DNA of 64,000 bases from Actinomadura oligospora ATCC 43269 (GTDB lineage Bacteria > Actinomycetota > Actinomycetes > Streptosporangiales > Streptosporangiaceae), in assembly GCF_000518265.1 (NCBI RefSeq), contig NZ_JADG01000003.1:496001-560000 (forward strand), given 5' to 3'. Below, piece by piece: positions 23,926-32,317 of this stretch (its first letter is position 1; each line of letters opens with the position of its first letter). The notes below the pieces were generated by a model. The model was not told the DNA's origin. It was given only the letters and a program-made list of their open reading frames with translations, and made no database searches. A program made the position numbers and the translations under genes.

Positions 23926-26676
23926 TCAGTCGTCCGGCAGGGTCATGACCAGGTTGGCGAGCTGAACCCGCGAGTTGATCGACAACTTGCGGAAGGCGGA
24001 CGTCAGGTGGGTGTTGACCGTGTGCGGGGAGAGGAAGAGCAGGTCGGCGGCCGACCGGTTGGTGTGGCCCTGGGCGATCAGGCGCGCGATCTTCTTCTCC
24101 CCGGCCGTGAGGGCCTCCCACCCCTGCACGGGACGCGGAACCGCCGCCGCCCGGCGACGTCCGGCCCCCGCACCGTCCAGGACGCGCTGCACACGTGCCG
24201 CCGGAGCCTGAGCGCCGGACTCGGCGAACGCGTCACGGGCCCGCGTCAGCGCGGCCACCGCCGGGTGCTTCGGTCCCGCTGCCAGCAGGGCCCGTCCCAG
24301 ATCCGCCTGCGCGGCGGCCCGGATCAGCGGACGAGGGCTCGCGTCGAGGAGCTCCACGGAGCGTTCGAGTGTGGGCAGGTCGTCCTTCACGAGCCCGAGG
24401 GCCTGCGCCGCGACGCCCGTGGCGGTCGGCACGGCGGGGTTGCGTCCCGCATGGGCCTCGGCCTGGGCGGCCAGGTCCTCGGCGAGTCCCCGCTCCGCTC
24501 CGCGCAGCGCCAGGCGCGTGGCGAAGGCGACCCAGTCGCGCAGGAGCCGCCAGCGCATGAAGGGTCCTTGCCGCTGCACCTCCCGGATCCTGTCGACGGC
24601 CAGACCGAGGTCCCCGTCGGCCTCGGCGTGGGCCGCCTCCAGGAAACGCACCGCGGCCGTGTTGCCCGGGTTCGGCTTGGCCGCCAGCCGGTCCCGCGCC
24701 GCGTCCAGGTGCTCCCGCGCCGAATCCCGGTCGCCGCGCAGCAGGGCGGTCAGCGAGCGCAGCACGCGGCCGTTCACCTGCTGGACCGACAGCTGGACCT
24801 CGTCCTCCAGGCGCTCCATGGTCACCAGGCCGGCGTCGGCGTCATCGAGTCGGCCGAGCCCCAGGTCGTGCTGGCTCTGAGCCCACAGCACCATCGTCTG
24901 ACGCGTCGTCCCGGCGTCCATCGCGCGCAGGAGCAGCCGTCGCGCGGATACGAAGTCGTCCATGTGGAGGCGCGCGACGACCTCCTCGGGCAGGAACGCG
25001 GCGTCGAGGGTGCTGAGCGCGGCGAAGCGGTCCAGCGCGACGGCGCTCTCCCCGGCGTTCTGCGCGATCTCGCCCAGCCCGGACAGGGCCAGGATGTGCG
25101 CCTCCCGGTCGCCGGCGGTGGTCGCGGCTCCCAGCGCGGCCTCGCCCGCTTCGCGTGCCGCGACCAGGTCATGGTCCCGGGAGAGGGCCAGGGCGCGCAG
25201 GGCGCTCAGCCGCGCCGCGATCTCCGGGGAGGCTCCTCCGGTGGCGAGGGCGGCTTCGGCCCTGCCGCGAAGGTCGGCGGCGAGGTCCAGGTTCCACAGC
25301 GTCCCGCCCAGCGCGGCCTGCAGCCGGCTGAAGGCGTCCAGGGGAGGACGCTCGGCCAGCAGCCCGTCGCCCATCGCCAGGGCCTCGCGGTTCCTGCCCG
25401 CCCGCGTCAGGGACAGGATCGCCTGCTCGCCCACGGCGAACCGCAGGGGGCGGGCCGAGGGCACGAGCTCCAGGGCACGCGTCATCAGATCGGCCGCGAG
25501 GTCGGGCGTGACCGGCAGGACGTCGTCGGCCGCGCGCCGCAGCAACGCCACGGCCTCCTCGTCTCCGGGCAGGGCGCCCCGGAGGACGTGCGGCACCGCG
25601 TCGACCGGCTGGTGGCCCGCGTCGATCAGGCTCCGGGCGGCCTCGCGATGCAGGGCCTTCCGGGCCGACGGCGGGATGTCGACGTAGACGGCCTGGCGCA
25701 GCAGATCATGACGGAAGGCCAGATGATCGCCATCGTCGTCGAGGAGCCCGGCCCGGACGGCCTCCTCGAGCGCCCCGACCAACGCGGCGGGCGACGGTCC
25801 GCAGAGCGCGGCGGCGTCGTGGAAGGCGAACCTGCGTCCGAGAACCGCGCCCATCTGCAGGAAACGCAGTGTTTCGGGCTGCAGGGACCTCAATCGTCCG
25901 CGCACGCCCACCACGAGCCCCTGGGGCAGGAGGTCGTCCGAGGCGCCGTCGGGCCGGAGACCCGCCAGCATCTCGACGGCCAGGAACGGGTTCCCGCCCG
26001 CTCCGTCGAGCAGGTCCCTGACCCGGTCGTCCACGGCCGTCCCGAGGGTGTCACCCGCGATCTGGGCGATGGCGCCGCTGGTCAGGGGGCCCAAGGAGAT
26101 CCTGGCCAGCGGCAGGCCGCCGTTCGCGGCCGCGGCGATCTCCTCCGCCGGGCCCAGGGGCTCATGCCGTCCGGCCAGGGTCCACAGCACCGGGGAGGTC
26201 CGCAGGCGCGCCGGAAGCTGCTGCAGGGCGAACCGGCTCAGCGGATCGGCCCACTGGACGTCGTCCAGGCCGATCAGCACGGGGGTGTCACCGGCTCGGG
26301 TCTCGATCATTTCCGCCAGGCGTTCCACGAGCCAGATCCGCTGGTCATGGTTGCGCGCGAGGTCGGTGAAGGCGTCGCCGGACAGCAGCGGCCGATCGCC
26401 CTGCAGAAGGCTGGCCGCCAACGAGGAGAGCGGCACCATGTGGTGCAGCTCCTCCGCCTTGCCGACACCCACCGAGAATCCCGCTGCCGCCGCCCTGGAG
26501 ACCGCCTCGGTCAGCAGTGTGGTCTTGCCGATGCCCGGCTCGCCCTGAATGAGGGCCATCCCGCCGCCTCCGGTGCGGGCCACCGAGGCGATCAGCGCGT
26601 CGAGTTCCCCGAGCTCGGCCTCTCGGCCGCGCAGACCCGGCATCCCGGCCCGGCCGTGGCGCACGGGATGACTCAC
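23926..26676 (-). CDS. LuxR-family regulator with AAA ATPase domain (LAL type)
   Basis: About 916 residues. It has an N-terminal ATPase with Walker A GEPGIGKTT (about 45-53) and Walker B VLIGLDDV (about 133-140), a long helical TPR-like middle, and a C-terminal LuxR helix-turn-helix (LTAGEKKIARLIAQGHTN ... VNTHLTSAFRKL). The GTG at 26676 is chosen because CGGAG precedes it and the protein then begins just before LRGREAEL, as in relatives; a GTG at 26748 is an alternative. LAL proteins are large ATP-dependent activators of metabolic or antibiotic genes. The divergent chloroperoxidase-like hydrolase gene is a possible target. Confidence 0.9.
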   Translation of the reverse strand: MSHPVRHGRAGMPGLRGREAELGELDALIASVARTGGGGMALIQGEPGIGKTTLLTEAVSRAAAAGFSVGVGKAEELHHMVPLSSLAASLLQGDRPLLSGDAFTDLARNHDQRIWLVERLAEMIETRAGDTPVLIGLDDVQWADPLSRFALQQLPARLRTSPVLWTLAGRHEPLGPAEEIAAAANGGLPLARISLGPLTSGAIAQIAGDTLGTAVDDRVRDLLDGAGGNPFLAVEMLAGLRPDGASDDLLPQGLVVGVRGRLRSLQPETLRFLQMGAVLGRRFAFHDAAALCGPSPAALVGALEEAVRAGLLDDDGDHLAFRHDLLRQAVYVDIPPSARKALHREAARSLIDAGHQPVDAVPHVLRGALPGDEEAVALLRRAADDVLPVTPDLAADLMTRALELVPSARPLRFAVGEQAILSLTRAGRNREALAMGDGLLAERPPLDAFSRLQAALGGTLWNLDLAADLRGRAEAALATGGASPEIAARLSALRALALSRDHDLVAAREAGEAALGAATTAGDREAHILALSGLGEIAQNAGESAVALDRFAALSTLDAAFLPEEVVARLHMDDFVSARRLLLRAMDAGTTRQTMVLWAQSQHDLGLGRLDDADAGLVTMERLEDEVQLSVQQVNGRVLRSLTALLRGDRDSAREHLDAARDRLAAKPNPGNTAAVRFLEAAHAEADGDLGLAVDRIREVQRQGPFMRWRLLRDWVAFATRLALRGAERGLAEDLAAQAEAHAGRNPAVPTATGVAAQALGLVKDDLPTLERSVELLDASPRPLIRAAAQADLGRALLAAGPKHPAVAALTRARDAFAESGAQAPAARVQRVLDGAGAGRRRAAAVPRPVQGWEALTAGEKKIARLIAQGHTNRSAADLLFLSPHTVNTHLTSAFRKLSINSRVQLANLVMTLPDD

Positions 26677-26751
26677 GTTCTCCGTCCGATGGCTGCGAAG
26701 CGACTCTGGAGGAAGTGCTGCGTTCTCGGCATTTCTCCCTGAGCGCACATT

Positions 26752-26919
26752 TTACTTGTCCGTCCGTGCACTCCCGCCGAGGTCGCCCAGGTCGGGAGGC
26801 CCGTCGCGGAGCTCTGCCGCGGGGCTCAGCCGCAGCGGCACCCGGGGGCGTCCGCCCTCGGGCACGTCCAGGCAAGAAGCGATGCGCTCGTGAACAACAC
26901 GGGTCAGATCGTCCGCCAT
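26752..26919 (-). CDS. Possible small protein of 55 residues
   Basis: A short open frame (MADDLTRVVHERIASCL start) in the 323-base region between the LuxR-LAL gene and the divergent hydrolase gene. Third positions are mostly G/C, as in real genes here, and it is followed directly by the LAL gene on the same strand. There is no ribosome-binding site and no family I recognise. It could equally be non-coding leader sequence, which otherwise shows no structure I can name. Confidence 0.25.
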   Translation of the reverse strand: MADDLTRVVHERIASCLDVPEGGRPRVPLRLSPAAELRDGPPDLGDLGGSARTDK

Positions 26920-26921
26920 AG

Positions 26922-27836
<915 letters not shown>

Positions 27837-27842
27837 CCCGGG

Positions 27843-27872
27843 CGGAAGGCCCGTCGGGGGGCGGGCCTTCCG
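27843..27872 (+). terminator. Terminator after the chloroperoxidase-like gene
   Basis: A perfect 11-bp stem (CGGAAGGCCCG pairing with CGGGCCTTCCG) with an 8-nt loop TCGGGGGG, beginning 7 bases after the stop codon. Confidence 0.8.
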
Positions 27873-27954
27873 AACGCACGACCGCCCGTCGCCAGGCCGA
27901 CGGGTGCGGCCAGGCCGCCGGTTGACCGGTCCCGGACGGGGCGAGCACGGGGGC

Positions 27955-27978
27955 GAACGCCTCCTCCGGGAGGCGTTC
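27955..27978 (-). terminator. Terminator after the RibD-like reductase gene
   Basis: A perfect 10-bp stem (GAACGCCTCC with GGAGGCGTTC) and a TCCG tetraloop, 17 bases beyond the stop of the minus-strand gene ending at 27995. Confidence 0.75.
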
Positions 27979-27994
27979 CAGCTCGACCACCGGA

Positions 27995-28582
27995 CTAACG
28001 GGGGACCCGGTAGGTGAGGTGAAGGGCGCGTCGCCCCTGGACGACGGCCGGATCCTCGAGCAGCAGGTGCCCGCCCCCGATCTTCGAGAAGTACGGGACG
28101 CCCTCGCCGAACAGCACCGGCACGAGGCTGACGCACACCGCGTCCACCAGGCCGAGGGCGAGCGCCTGCTGCGTCACGTTCGCACTGGCGATCGTGACGT
28201 TCCTGTCGCCGGCGATCCGTTTCGCCCGGTCGACCCCCGCCTCGACTCCGTCGACGAACGTCGTCGTCGGCCACCGCTTCTCGGCCTCCGCCGGCGGGTG
28301 GTGAGTGACCACGACGACGGGCGCGCCGACCGGGTGCCTGTCGTTCCAGCCCCCGGCGATGTCGAACAGGCGCCGCCCGCTGATGAGCGCGCCGGTGTCC
28401 TCGATCAGCTCCCGCAGGTACTCCGCGCTGGCTTCGTCCACCCTGAACGAGACGTCCTCGTTGGGGTTCGGAATCGTCACGTCCCCGGCGCCGTACCAGT
28501 CGAACAACTCGCCGGTCATGTCGTCCGGCTGCGCGATGAATCCGTCCAGCGACATCGTCATATGACTGAAGATCTTGCCCAT
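27995..28582 (-). CDS. RibD C-terminal / dihydrofolate-reductase-like protein
   Basis: 195 residues from the ATG at 28582 (GGGAGG 8 bases upstream). The start MGKIFSHMTMSLDGFIAQPDD and the motif GALISGRRLFD are typical of standalone RibD-C/YyaP-like reductases. These share the DHFR fold and bind NADPH, and a conserved FGEGVPYF segment lies near the C-terminus. The true substrate of most members is unknown. The DUF1330 gene lies upstream on the same strand, 175 bases away. Confidence 0.9.
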   Translation of the reverse strand: MGKIFSHMTMSLDGFIAQPDDMTGELFDWYGAGDVTIPNPNEDVSFRVDEASAEYLRELIEDTGALISGRRLFDIAGGWNDRHPVGAPVVVVTHHPPAEAEKRWPTTTFVDGVEAGVDRAKRIAGDRNVTIASANVTQQALALGLVDAVCVSLVPVLFGEGVPYFSKIGGGHLLLEDPAVVQGRRALHLTYRVPR

Positions 28583-28757
28583 CGACCGGTCCTCCCCGGA
28601 TATCACTCGGCCCGGCGGCTCCCGGCCCGTGGACCCTGATTCCCAGAGAAAGACCGACCCGGGCAACGGAACTCATCGCACCCGTCCGAACCAAACCGCC
28701 CGAAGCGGAGGCGGCGGTTCGGCTGAAGAGGAGAACGAGGGCTGCCGCCGGTTTTCG

Positions 28758-29084
28758 TCAGGAGGCGTCCGTCGAGGGGAGGGTGAAGCCTTCGGGCGGG
28801 GAGCCGTCGACGAAGAGCAGCCCGACTTCTGCCTTGCCGTCCCGGATCGCCCTGGCGCGCCGGTACTCGGGGGAGTCGTACCACTCCCGGACGCGGTCCA
28901 TGTCGGGGAACTCGATGATCAGGAGCCGGGACGAGGGCCAGGCGCCCTCGGCCGGTTCGGGCACGGGACCCGCGACCAGGTACCGGCCGCCGTGGTCGAG
29001 GATCGACCGCTGGGCCACGGGGGCGTAGGCCCAGCCGGCCTCCTCGTCGAGGACGTCGACATTGGCGATGACATAGGCAGGCAT
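28758..29084 (-). CDS. DUF1330 family protein
   Basis: A 108-residue small alpha/beta-barrel protein (dimeric ferredoxin-like fold). Family features are MPAYVIANVDV at the start, YLVAGPVP in the middle and LLIIEFPDMDRVREWYDSPEY. Function is unknown for the family. It is divergent from a TetR gene with little more than 100 bases between them, so it is the likely target of that regulator. Confidence 0.92.
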   Translation of the reverse strand: MPAYVIANVDVLDEEAGWAYAPVAQRSILDHGGRYLVAGPVPEPAEGAWPSSRLLIIEFPDMDRVREWYDSPEYRRARAIRDGKAEVGLLFVDGSPPEGFTLPSTDAS

Positions 29085-29197
29085 GGAAACCCCGTTTCCT
29101 TAGGACACACCGTGTACTTTTGACTCGGTGGAGAGTAACGCATCCCTGTAACCTGCTCAAGGTGGGCATCGATGAGGGCGAACGCGCCGGCGGCGCG

Positions 29198-29884
29198 ATG
29201 AGCCGCCGCGAGCGGCTGCGGCTGGAGACGAGCCGGGAGATCAGGGTCATCGCGCTGCGGCAGATGGCCGAGGGCGGGCCGGGGGCGATCTCGCTGCGGG
29301 GCATCGCCCGCGAGATGGGCATGACCGCGCGCGCGATCTACAGCTACTTCCCCACCCGGGACGACCTGATCACGGCACTGATCGGCGAGATCGCCGCCTC
29401 GCTCGCCGAGACGCTGGAGTCCGCCAGCAGCGTGGTGCCCGACACCGACCCCGGCGGCAGGCTGATGGCCTGGGGCCAGGCGCTGAGGGAGTGGGCCCTG
29501 GCCAACCCGGAGAGCTTCCGGCTCTTCTACGGCCACCCCGTCCCGGGCTACGAGCCGCCCGAGGACGGGCCGGTCGACCAGACGGCCCGCCGCGTGTGCC
29601 GTGATCTCACCCGCCTGGTGGCGGCCGCCTGGCCCCAGGCCCGGCACCTCCAGCCCGAGGACACCTCCTGGTCCGATCTCCACCCGGACCACGTCGCGAA
29701 GATCCGGGAGGACCTCCCCGACGTCCCGCCCGCCGCGGCGGCCCTCGCGCTGCGCGTCTGGGGCCGGATGCACGGCCTGGTGGCCCTGGAGGTCGACGGC
29801 CACATCCACCCTGTGGCGGGCAACCCGGCCGCCCTGCACCGCGCCGAGATGCTCGACATGGTGAGGTCACTGGGCCTGAGTTGA
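29198..29884 (+). CDS. TetR-family transcriptional regulator
   Basis: About 228 residues from the ATG at 29198 (MSRRERLRLETSREIR). A GTG at 29162 is an in-frame alternative, and neither has a strong ribosome-binding site. The helix-turn-helix is ISLRGIAREMGMTARAIYSYFPTRDDLITAL. The C-terminal domain has the WHG-like features (ALRVWGRMHGLVALEVDGHI) of the TetR_C_13-like class. It is divergent from the DUF1330 gene, and a short ACAC-C-GTGT palindrome at 29107-29115 in the shared promoter region could be its site. Ligand unknown. Confidence 0.88.
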   Translation: MSRRERLRLETSREIRVIALRQMAEGGPGAISLRGIAREMGMTARAIYSYFPTRDDLITALIGEIAASLAETLESASSVVPDTDPGGRLMAWGQALREWALANPESFRLFYGHPVPGYEPPEDGPVDQTARRVCRDLTRLVAAAWPQARHLQPEDTSWSDLHPDHVAKIREDLPDVPPAAAALALRVWGRMHGLVALEVDGHIHPVAGNPAALHRAEMLDMVRSLGLS

Positions 29885-30020
29885 CCGCGTCCCGGGCCGC
29901 TTCGCCCCACGGGCCGGGGATGGCCGACGTGTTCGAGGACGGGTGAATCGCAGAGATCCTCCCGCGGCGGCGGCGTTGCACCCACAATGAGGGGACCTTT
30001 CCTTGATCGCAGGAGGAGCA

Positions 30021-30704
30021 GTGCCGCTGACACCCCGCGTTCCCCTCCCACGGCGCGTCCAGCCCGCTCACACCAGGCCTCCCGCTGCGTTCCGTGCGGT
30101 GGCCGCGGGGCTGTGCCTGGCATCGGCCGCATGGGCCGCGGCCGGATGCGGCGACGGAAAGGACGCGTCGCCCCGGCAACCGGCCGCATCCGCACCGGCG
30201 GCCACGTCGCCGAGCCTCACGCCTTCGGCGTCTCCGACGCAGCCGAGCCTCGGCCTGGTCGGGAAGGACGACTGCCTGGCCAATAAGCCGTTGTGGGCTC
30301 CGATCTCCTGCGGTGACGGCCAGGCGGTCGCCAAGGTGGTCGGGCTCGGGCTGGTGACCAACGCCTACGGCACCGGGTCGGCGCTCTCCTCCTGTCCCGC
30401 CGAGACCGACGAGATCCTCCAGCGGCCGGACGGCGGCGTCGGCTACTTCTGCCTGCGCATGCTGCGCCCACCGCACCTCGCCCGGCCAGGGCTGGGAGGC
30501 GGAATCGTCGTCGTCGGGGACTGCCTGGTCAGGAAGTCCGGCGGCTACGTCGAGACGCCCTGCGCGGGCGGCGGGAAGCGGCCCGAGTACAAGATCGTCG
30601 ACATCATCGGATGGAAGGAAGGCTCCTGCCCCGAGGGCGGGGGCCGCGTCCAGCTGTCACCCGACAGGCTGGGCCTCACCCACTACTGCGCCAAGCGCAT
30701 GTAG
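30021..30704 (+). CDS. Putative lipoprotein of unknown function
   Basis: 227 residues from the GTG at 30021 (AGGAGG at 30011-30016). A signal sequence ends in a lipobox-like WAAAGC, followed by a Ser/Pro/Thr/Ala-rich spacer of about 35 residues. The mature domain of about 150 residues has eight or more Cys, including DDCLANKP, ISCGDGQAV and GDCLVRKSGG, suggesting disulfides in the extracytoplasmic space. I do not recognise the domain, but the pattern is common in actinomycete surface lipoproteins of unknown role. It stands alone and is followed by a bidirectional terminator. Confidence 0.8.
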   Translation: MPLTPRVPLPRRVQPAHTRPPAAFRAVAAGLCLASAAWAAAGCGDGKDASPRQPAASAPAATSPSLTPSASPTQPSLGLVGKDDCLANKPLWAPISCGDGQAVAKVVGLGLVTNAYGTGSALSSCPAETDEILQRPDGGVGYFCLRMLRPPHLARPGLGGGIVVVGDCLVRKSGGYVETPCAGGGKRPEYKIVDIIGWKEGSCPEGGGRVQLSPDRLGLTHYCAKRM

Positions 30705-30711
30705 CCGTGCG

Positions 30712-30743
30712 TGGCGGAGGATCAGGGATCTGATCCTCCGCCA
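30712..30743. terminator. Bidirectional terminator between lipoprotein and AraC genes
   Basis: A perfect 14-bp stem (TGGCGGAGGATCAG with CTGATCCTCCGCCA) and a GGAT tetraloop, between two convergent stop codons at 30704 and 30751. Confidence 0.85.
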
Positions 30744-30750
30744 TGGACGG

Positions 30751-31659
30751 CTAGCTACGTGACTGCTGGCGGTGCCGACCGGGGGCCAGGCCGTACTCCC
30801 GTTTGAACGCTTTGGCGAAGGCGAACTCGGAGGTGTATCCGGTGCGCTGTGCGATGGTCTGCAGCGACTTGTCGGTATCGCGCAGCAGGCGTGCCGCGAG
30901 GGTCATCCGCCACCAGGTCAGATAGCCCAGCGGCGGTTTGCCGACCAGCGAGGTGAACCGCCGGGAGAAGGCCGCGCGTGACAGTCCGGCTTCCGCGCCC
31001 AGCGCTTCGACCGTCCACTGCCTGGCGGGGTCCTGGTGGATGCGGCGCAGCGCCGCGGTGATCGCCGGGTCGCGGAGCGTCGCGGCCCACCCGGTGGCCG
31101 GGCCGTCGTCGGCCTGCTCGTCGAGCCATGCCCGCAGGATGTAGAGCAGGAGGATGTCCAGCAGGGCCGACACGACGGCTTCGGTTCCGTGGTCGGGTCC
31201 GGCGATCTCGTCGGCGAGCAGGTTGACCGCGGCGTGCAGCGGCCTGCGGTGGCCGAGACGTCCCGGCAGGTGGATGACCTCGGGCAGTTCCTCGAACAGC
31301 GGATGCGGCCGGGACTGGTCGAGCGTGTACGCGCCGCACAACAGGACCGTCGTGGCCCCGTCGTCGGTGCTCGGCGCCATCTCCGGCAGGGACGCCACCG
31401 GTGCGCTCGTCAGGGGCGTCGAGAGGCTGTCGGCCAGAGCGTGCCCGCAGCCGTGCGGCAGGCACACCACGTCGCCCACGTTCAAGGTGATCGCGGCGCC
31501 CTCCGGTGGGATCAGGAAGCACGTCCCCTCCAGCACCACGTGGAAGCCGGCGCCGTGGAACGGCTCGGCCCGCACGCCCCACGGAGCGTGCTTGCGGATC
31601 TCAGTGGAATGCGGGCGCCCCGTGCGCATGGCGCCGATCGCGTCGCTGAGCACGTCCAT
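30751..31659 (-). CDS. AraC-family regulator with cupin_6 domain
   Basis: A 302-residue regulator. The N-terminal cupin domain contains FHVVLEGTCFLIPPEG and a VVCLPHGCGHAL metal-site-like loop. The C-terminal AraC helix-turn-helix pair (LGAEAGLSRAAFSRRFTSLVG and IAQRTGYTSEFAFAKAFKREYG) ends in PGRHR. Members of this class often respond to oxidative or redox stress and sit next to oxidoreductases. Here it is divergent from the Ohr gene and is a plausible regulator of it, although Ohr is classically controlled by OhrR (MarR family), which is absent. Confidence 0.92.
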   Translation of the reverse strand: MDVLSDAIGAMRTGRPHSTEIRKHAPWGVRAEPFHGAGFHVVLEGTCFLIPPEGAAITLNVGDVVCLPHGCGHALADSLSTPLTSAPVASLPEMAPSTDDGATTVLLCGAYTLDQSRPHPLFEELPEVIHLPGRLGHRRPLHAAVNLLADEIAGPDHGTEAVVSALLDILLLYILRAWLDEQADDGPATGWAATLRDPAITAALRRIHQDPARQWTVEALGAEAGLSRAAFSRRFTSLVGKPPLGYLTWWRMTLAARLLRDTDKSLQTIAQRTGYTSEFAFAKAFKREYGLAPGRHRQQSRS

Positions 31660-31774
31660 TGCCGGATCGTATCGCCAGGCCGCCGCAGGCGAGACGATCA
31701 GACATGAAGGGGAGACGGACGGCCATGGGGGAGCGGCTCCTGGCCTCCATACGCTGAGCGTGCCAAGGAGATCG

Positions 31775-31784
31775 ACCGATCGGT
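31775..31784. promoter_or_regulatory. Short palindrome ahead of ohr
   Basis: ACCGATCGGT is a perfect 10-bp palindrome 18 bases before the Ohr start codon, overlapping the region where transcription should begin. It is a candidate operator; the binder is unknown. Confidence 0.4.
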
Positions 31785-31802
31785 TTACAAGAAGGGCAGG
31801 AC

Positions 31803-32213
31803 ATGAGCCTGTACACCGCCGTCGCGACCGCGACCGGCCGCGACGGCCGCGCCTTCAGCACGGACGGCAAGCTGGACGTCGGGCTGGCCCTCCAGAAGGA
31901 GTTGGGCGGCACCGGCGACGGCACCAACCCCGAGCAGCTCTTCGCGGCGGGCTATGCGGCCTGTTTCGCCACGTCCATGCAGCTGGTGGCGCAGCAGAGG
32001 AAGGTCGACGTCTCGGGAATGTCGGTCACCGCCGAGGTCGGCCTCGTCCCCAACGGGACGGGCGGCTTCAAGCTCGAGGTCAGCCTGCGGACGAAGCTGC
32101 CGGAGAGCCTGCCCCGGGACGCCGGCCGCGAGCTCATCGAGGCCACCCACCAGGTCTGCCCCTACTCCAACGCCACGCGCGGCAACATCCCAGTCGACCT
32201 GCTCGCCGAGTAA
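31803..32213 (+). CDS. ohr: Organic hydroperoxide resistance protein (Ohr/OsmC family)
   Basis: A 136-residue thiol peroxidase. The reactive Cys54 lies in YAACFATS and the resolving Cys119 in THQVCPYSNATRGN, both canonical for Ohr. The N-terminal YTAVATATGRDGR is also typical. It is a homodimeric cytosolic enzyme that reduces fatty-acid and other organic hydroperoxides using lipoylated partners. An AAGGGCAGGAC motif precedes the ATG. It is monocistronic, with a strong terminator at 32281-32313. Confidence 0.96.
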   Translation: MSLYTAVATATGRDGRAFSTDGKLDVGLALQKELGGTGDGTNPEQLFAAGYAACFATSMQLVAQQRKVDVSGMSVTAEVGLVPNGTGGFKLEVSLRTKLPESLPRDAGRELIEATHQVCPYSNATRGNIPVDLLAE

Positions 32214-32280
32214 CCGCGCCCACGCCGCCGACGCCGGACGGGCCTGGACCGAGCACCAGGCCCGCTGACCTCGATCACGA

Positions 32281-32313
32281 CAAGCCCCGCCGCAGACTCT
32301 GCGGCGGGGCTTG
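32281..32313. terminator. Bidirectional terminator between ohr and the transketolase-like gene
   Basis: A perfect 15-bp stem (CAAGCCCCGCCGCAG with its complement at 32299-32313) and a 3-nt ACT loop, between convergent genes ending at 32213 and 32318. Confidence 0.88.
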
Positions 32314-32317
32314 CCGG

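Noticed and set aside
24007..26742. Long plus-strand frame antisense to the LuxR-LAL gene
   Set aside because: The minus strand has intact Walker and LuxR motifs; the plus-strand translation is Gln/Gly/Arg-rich and matches no fold.
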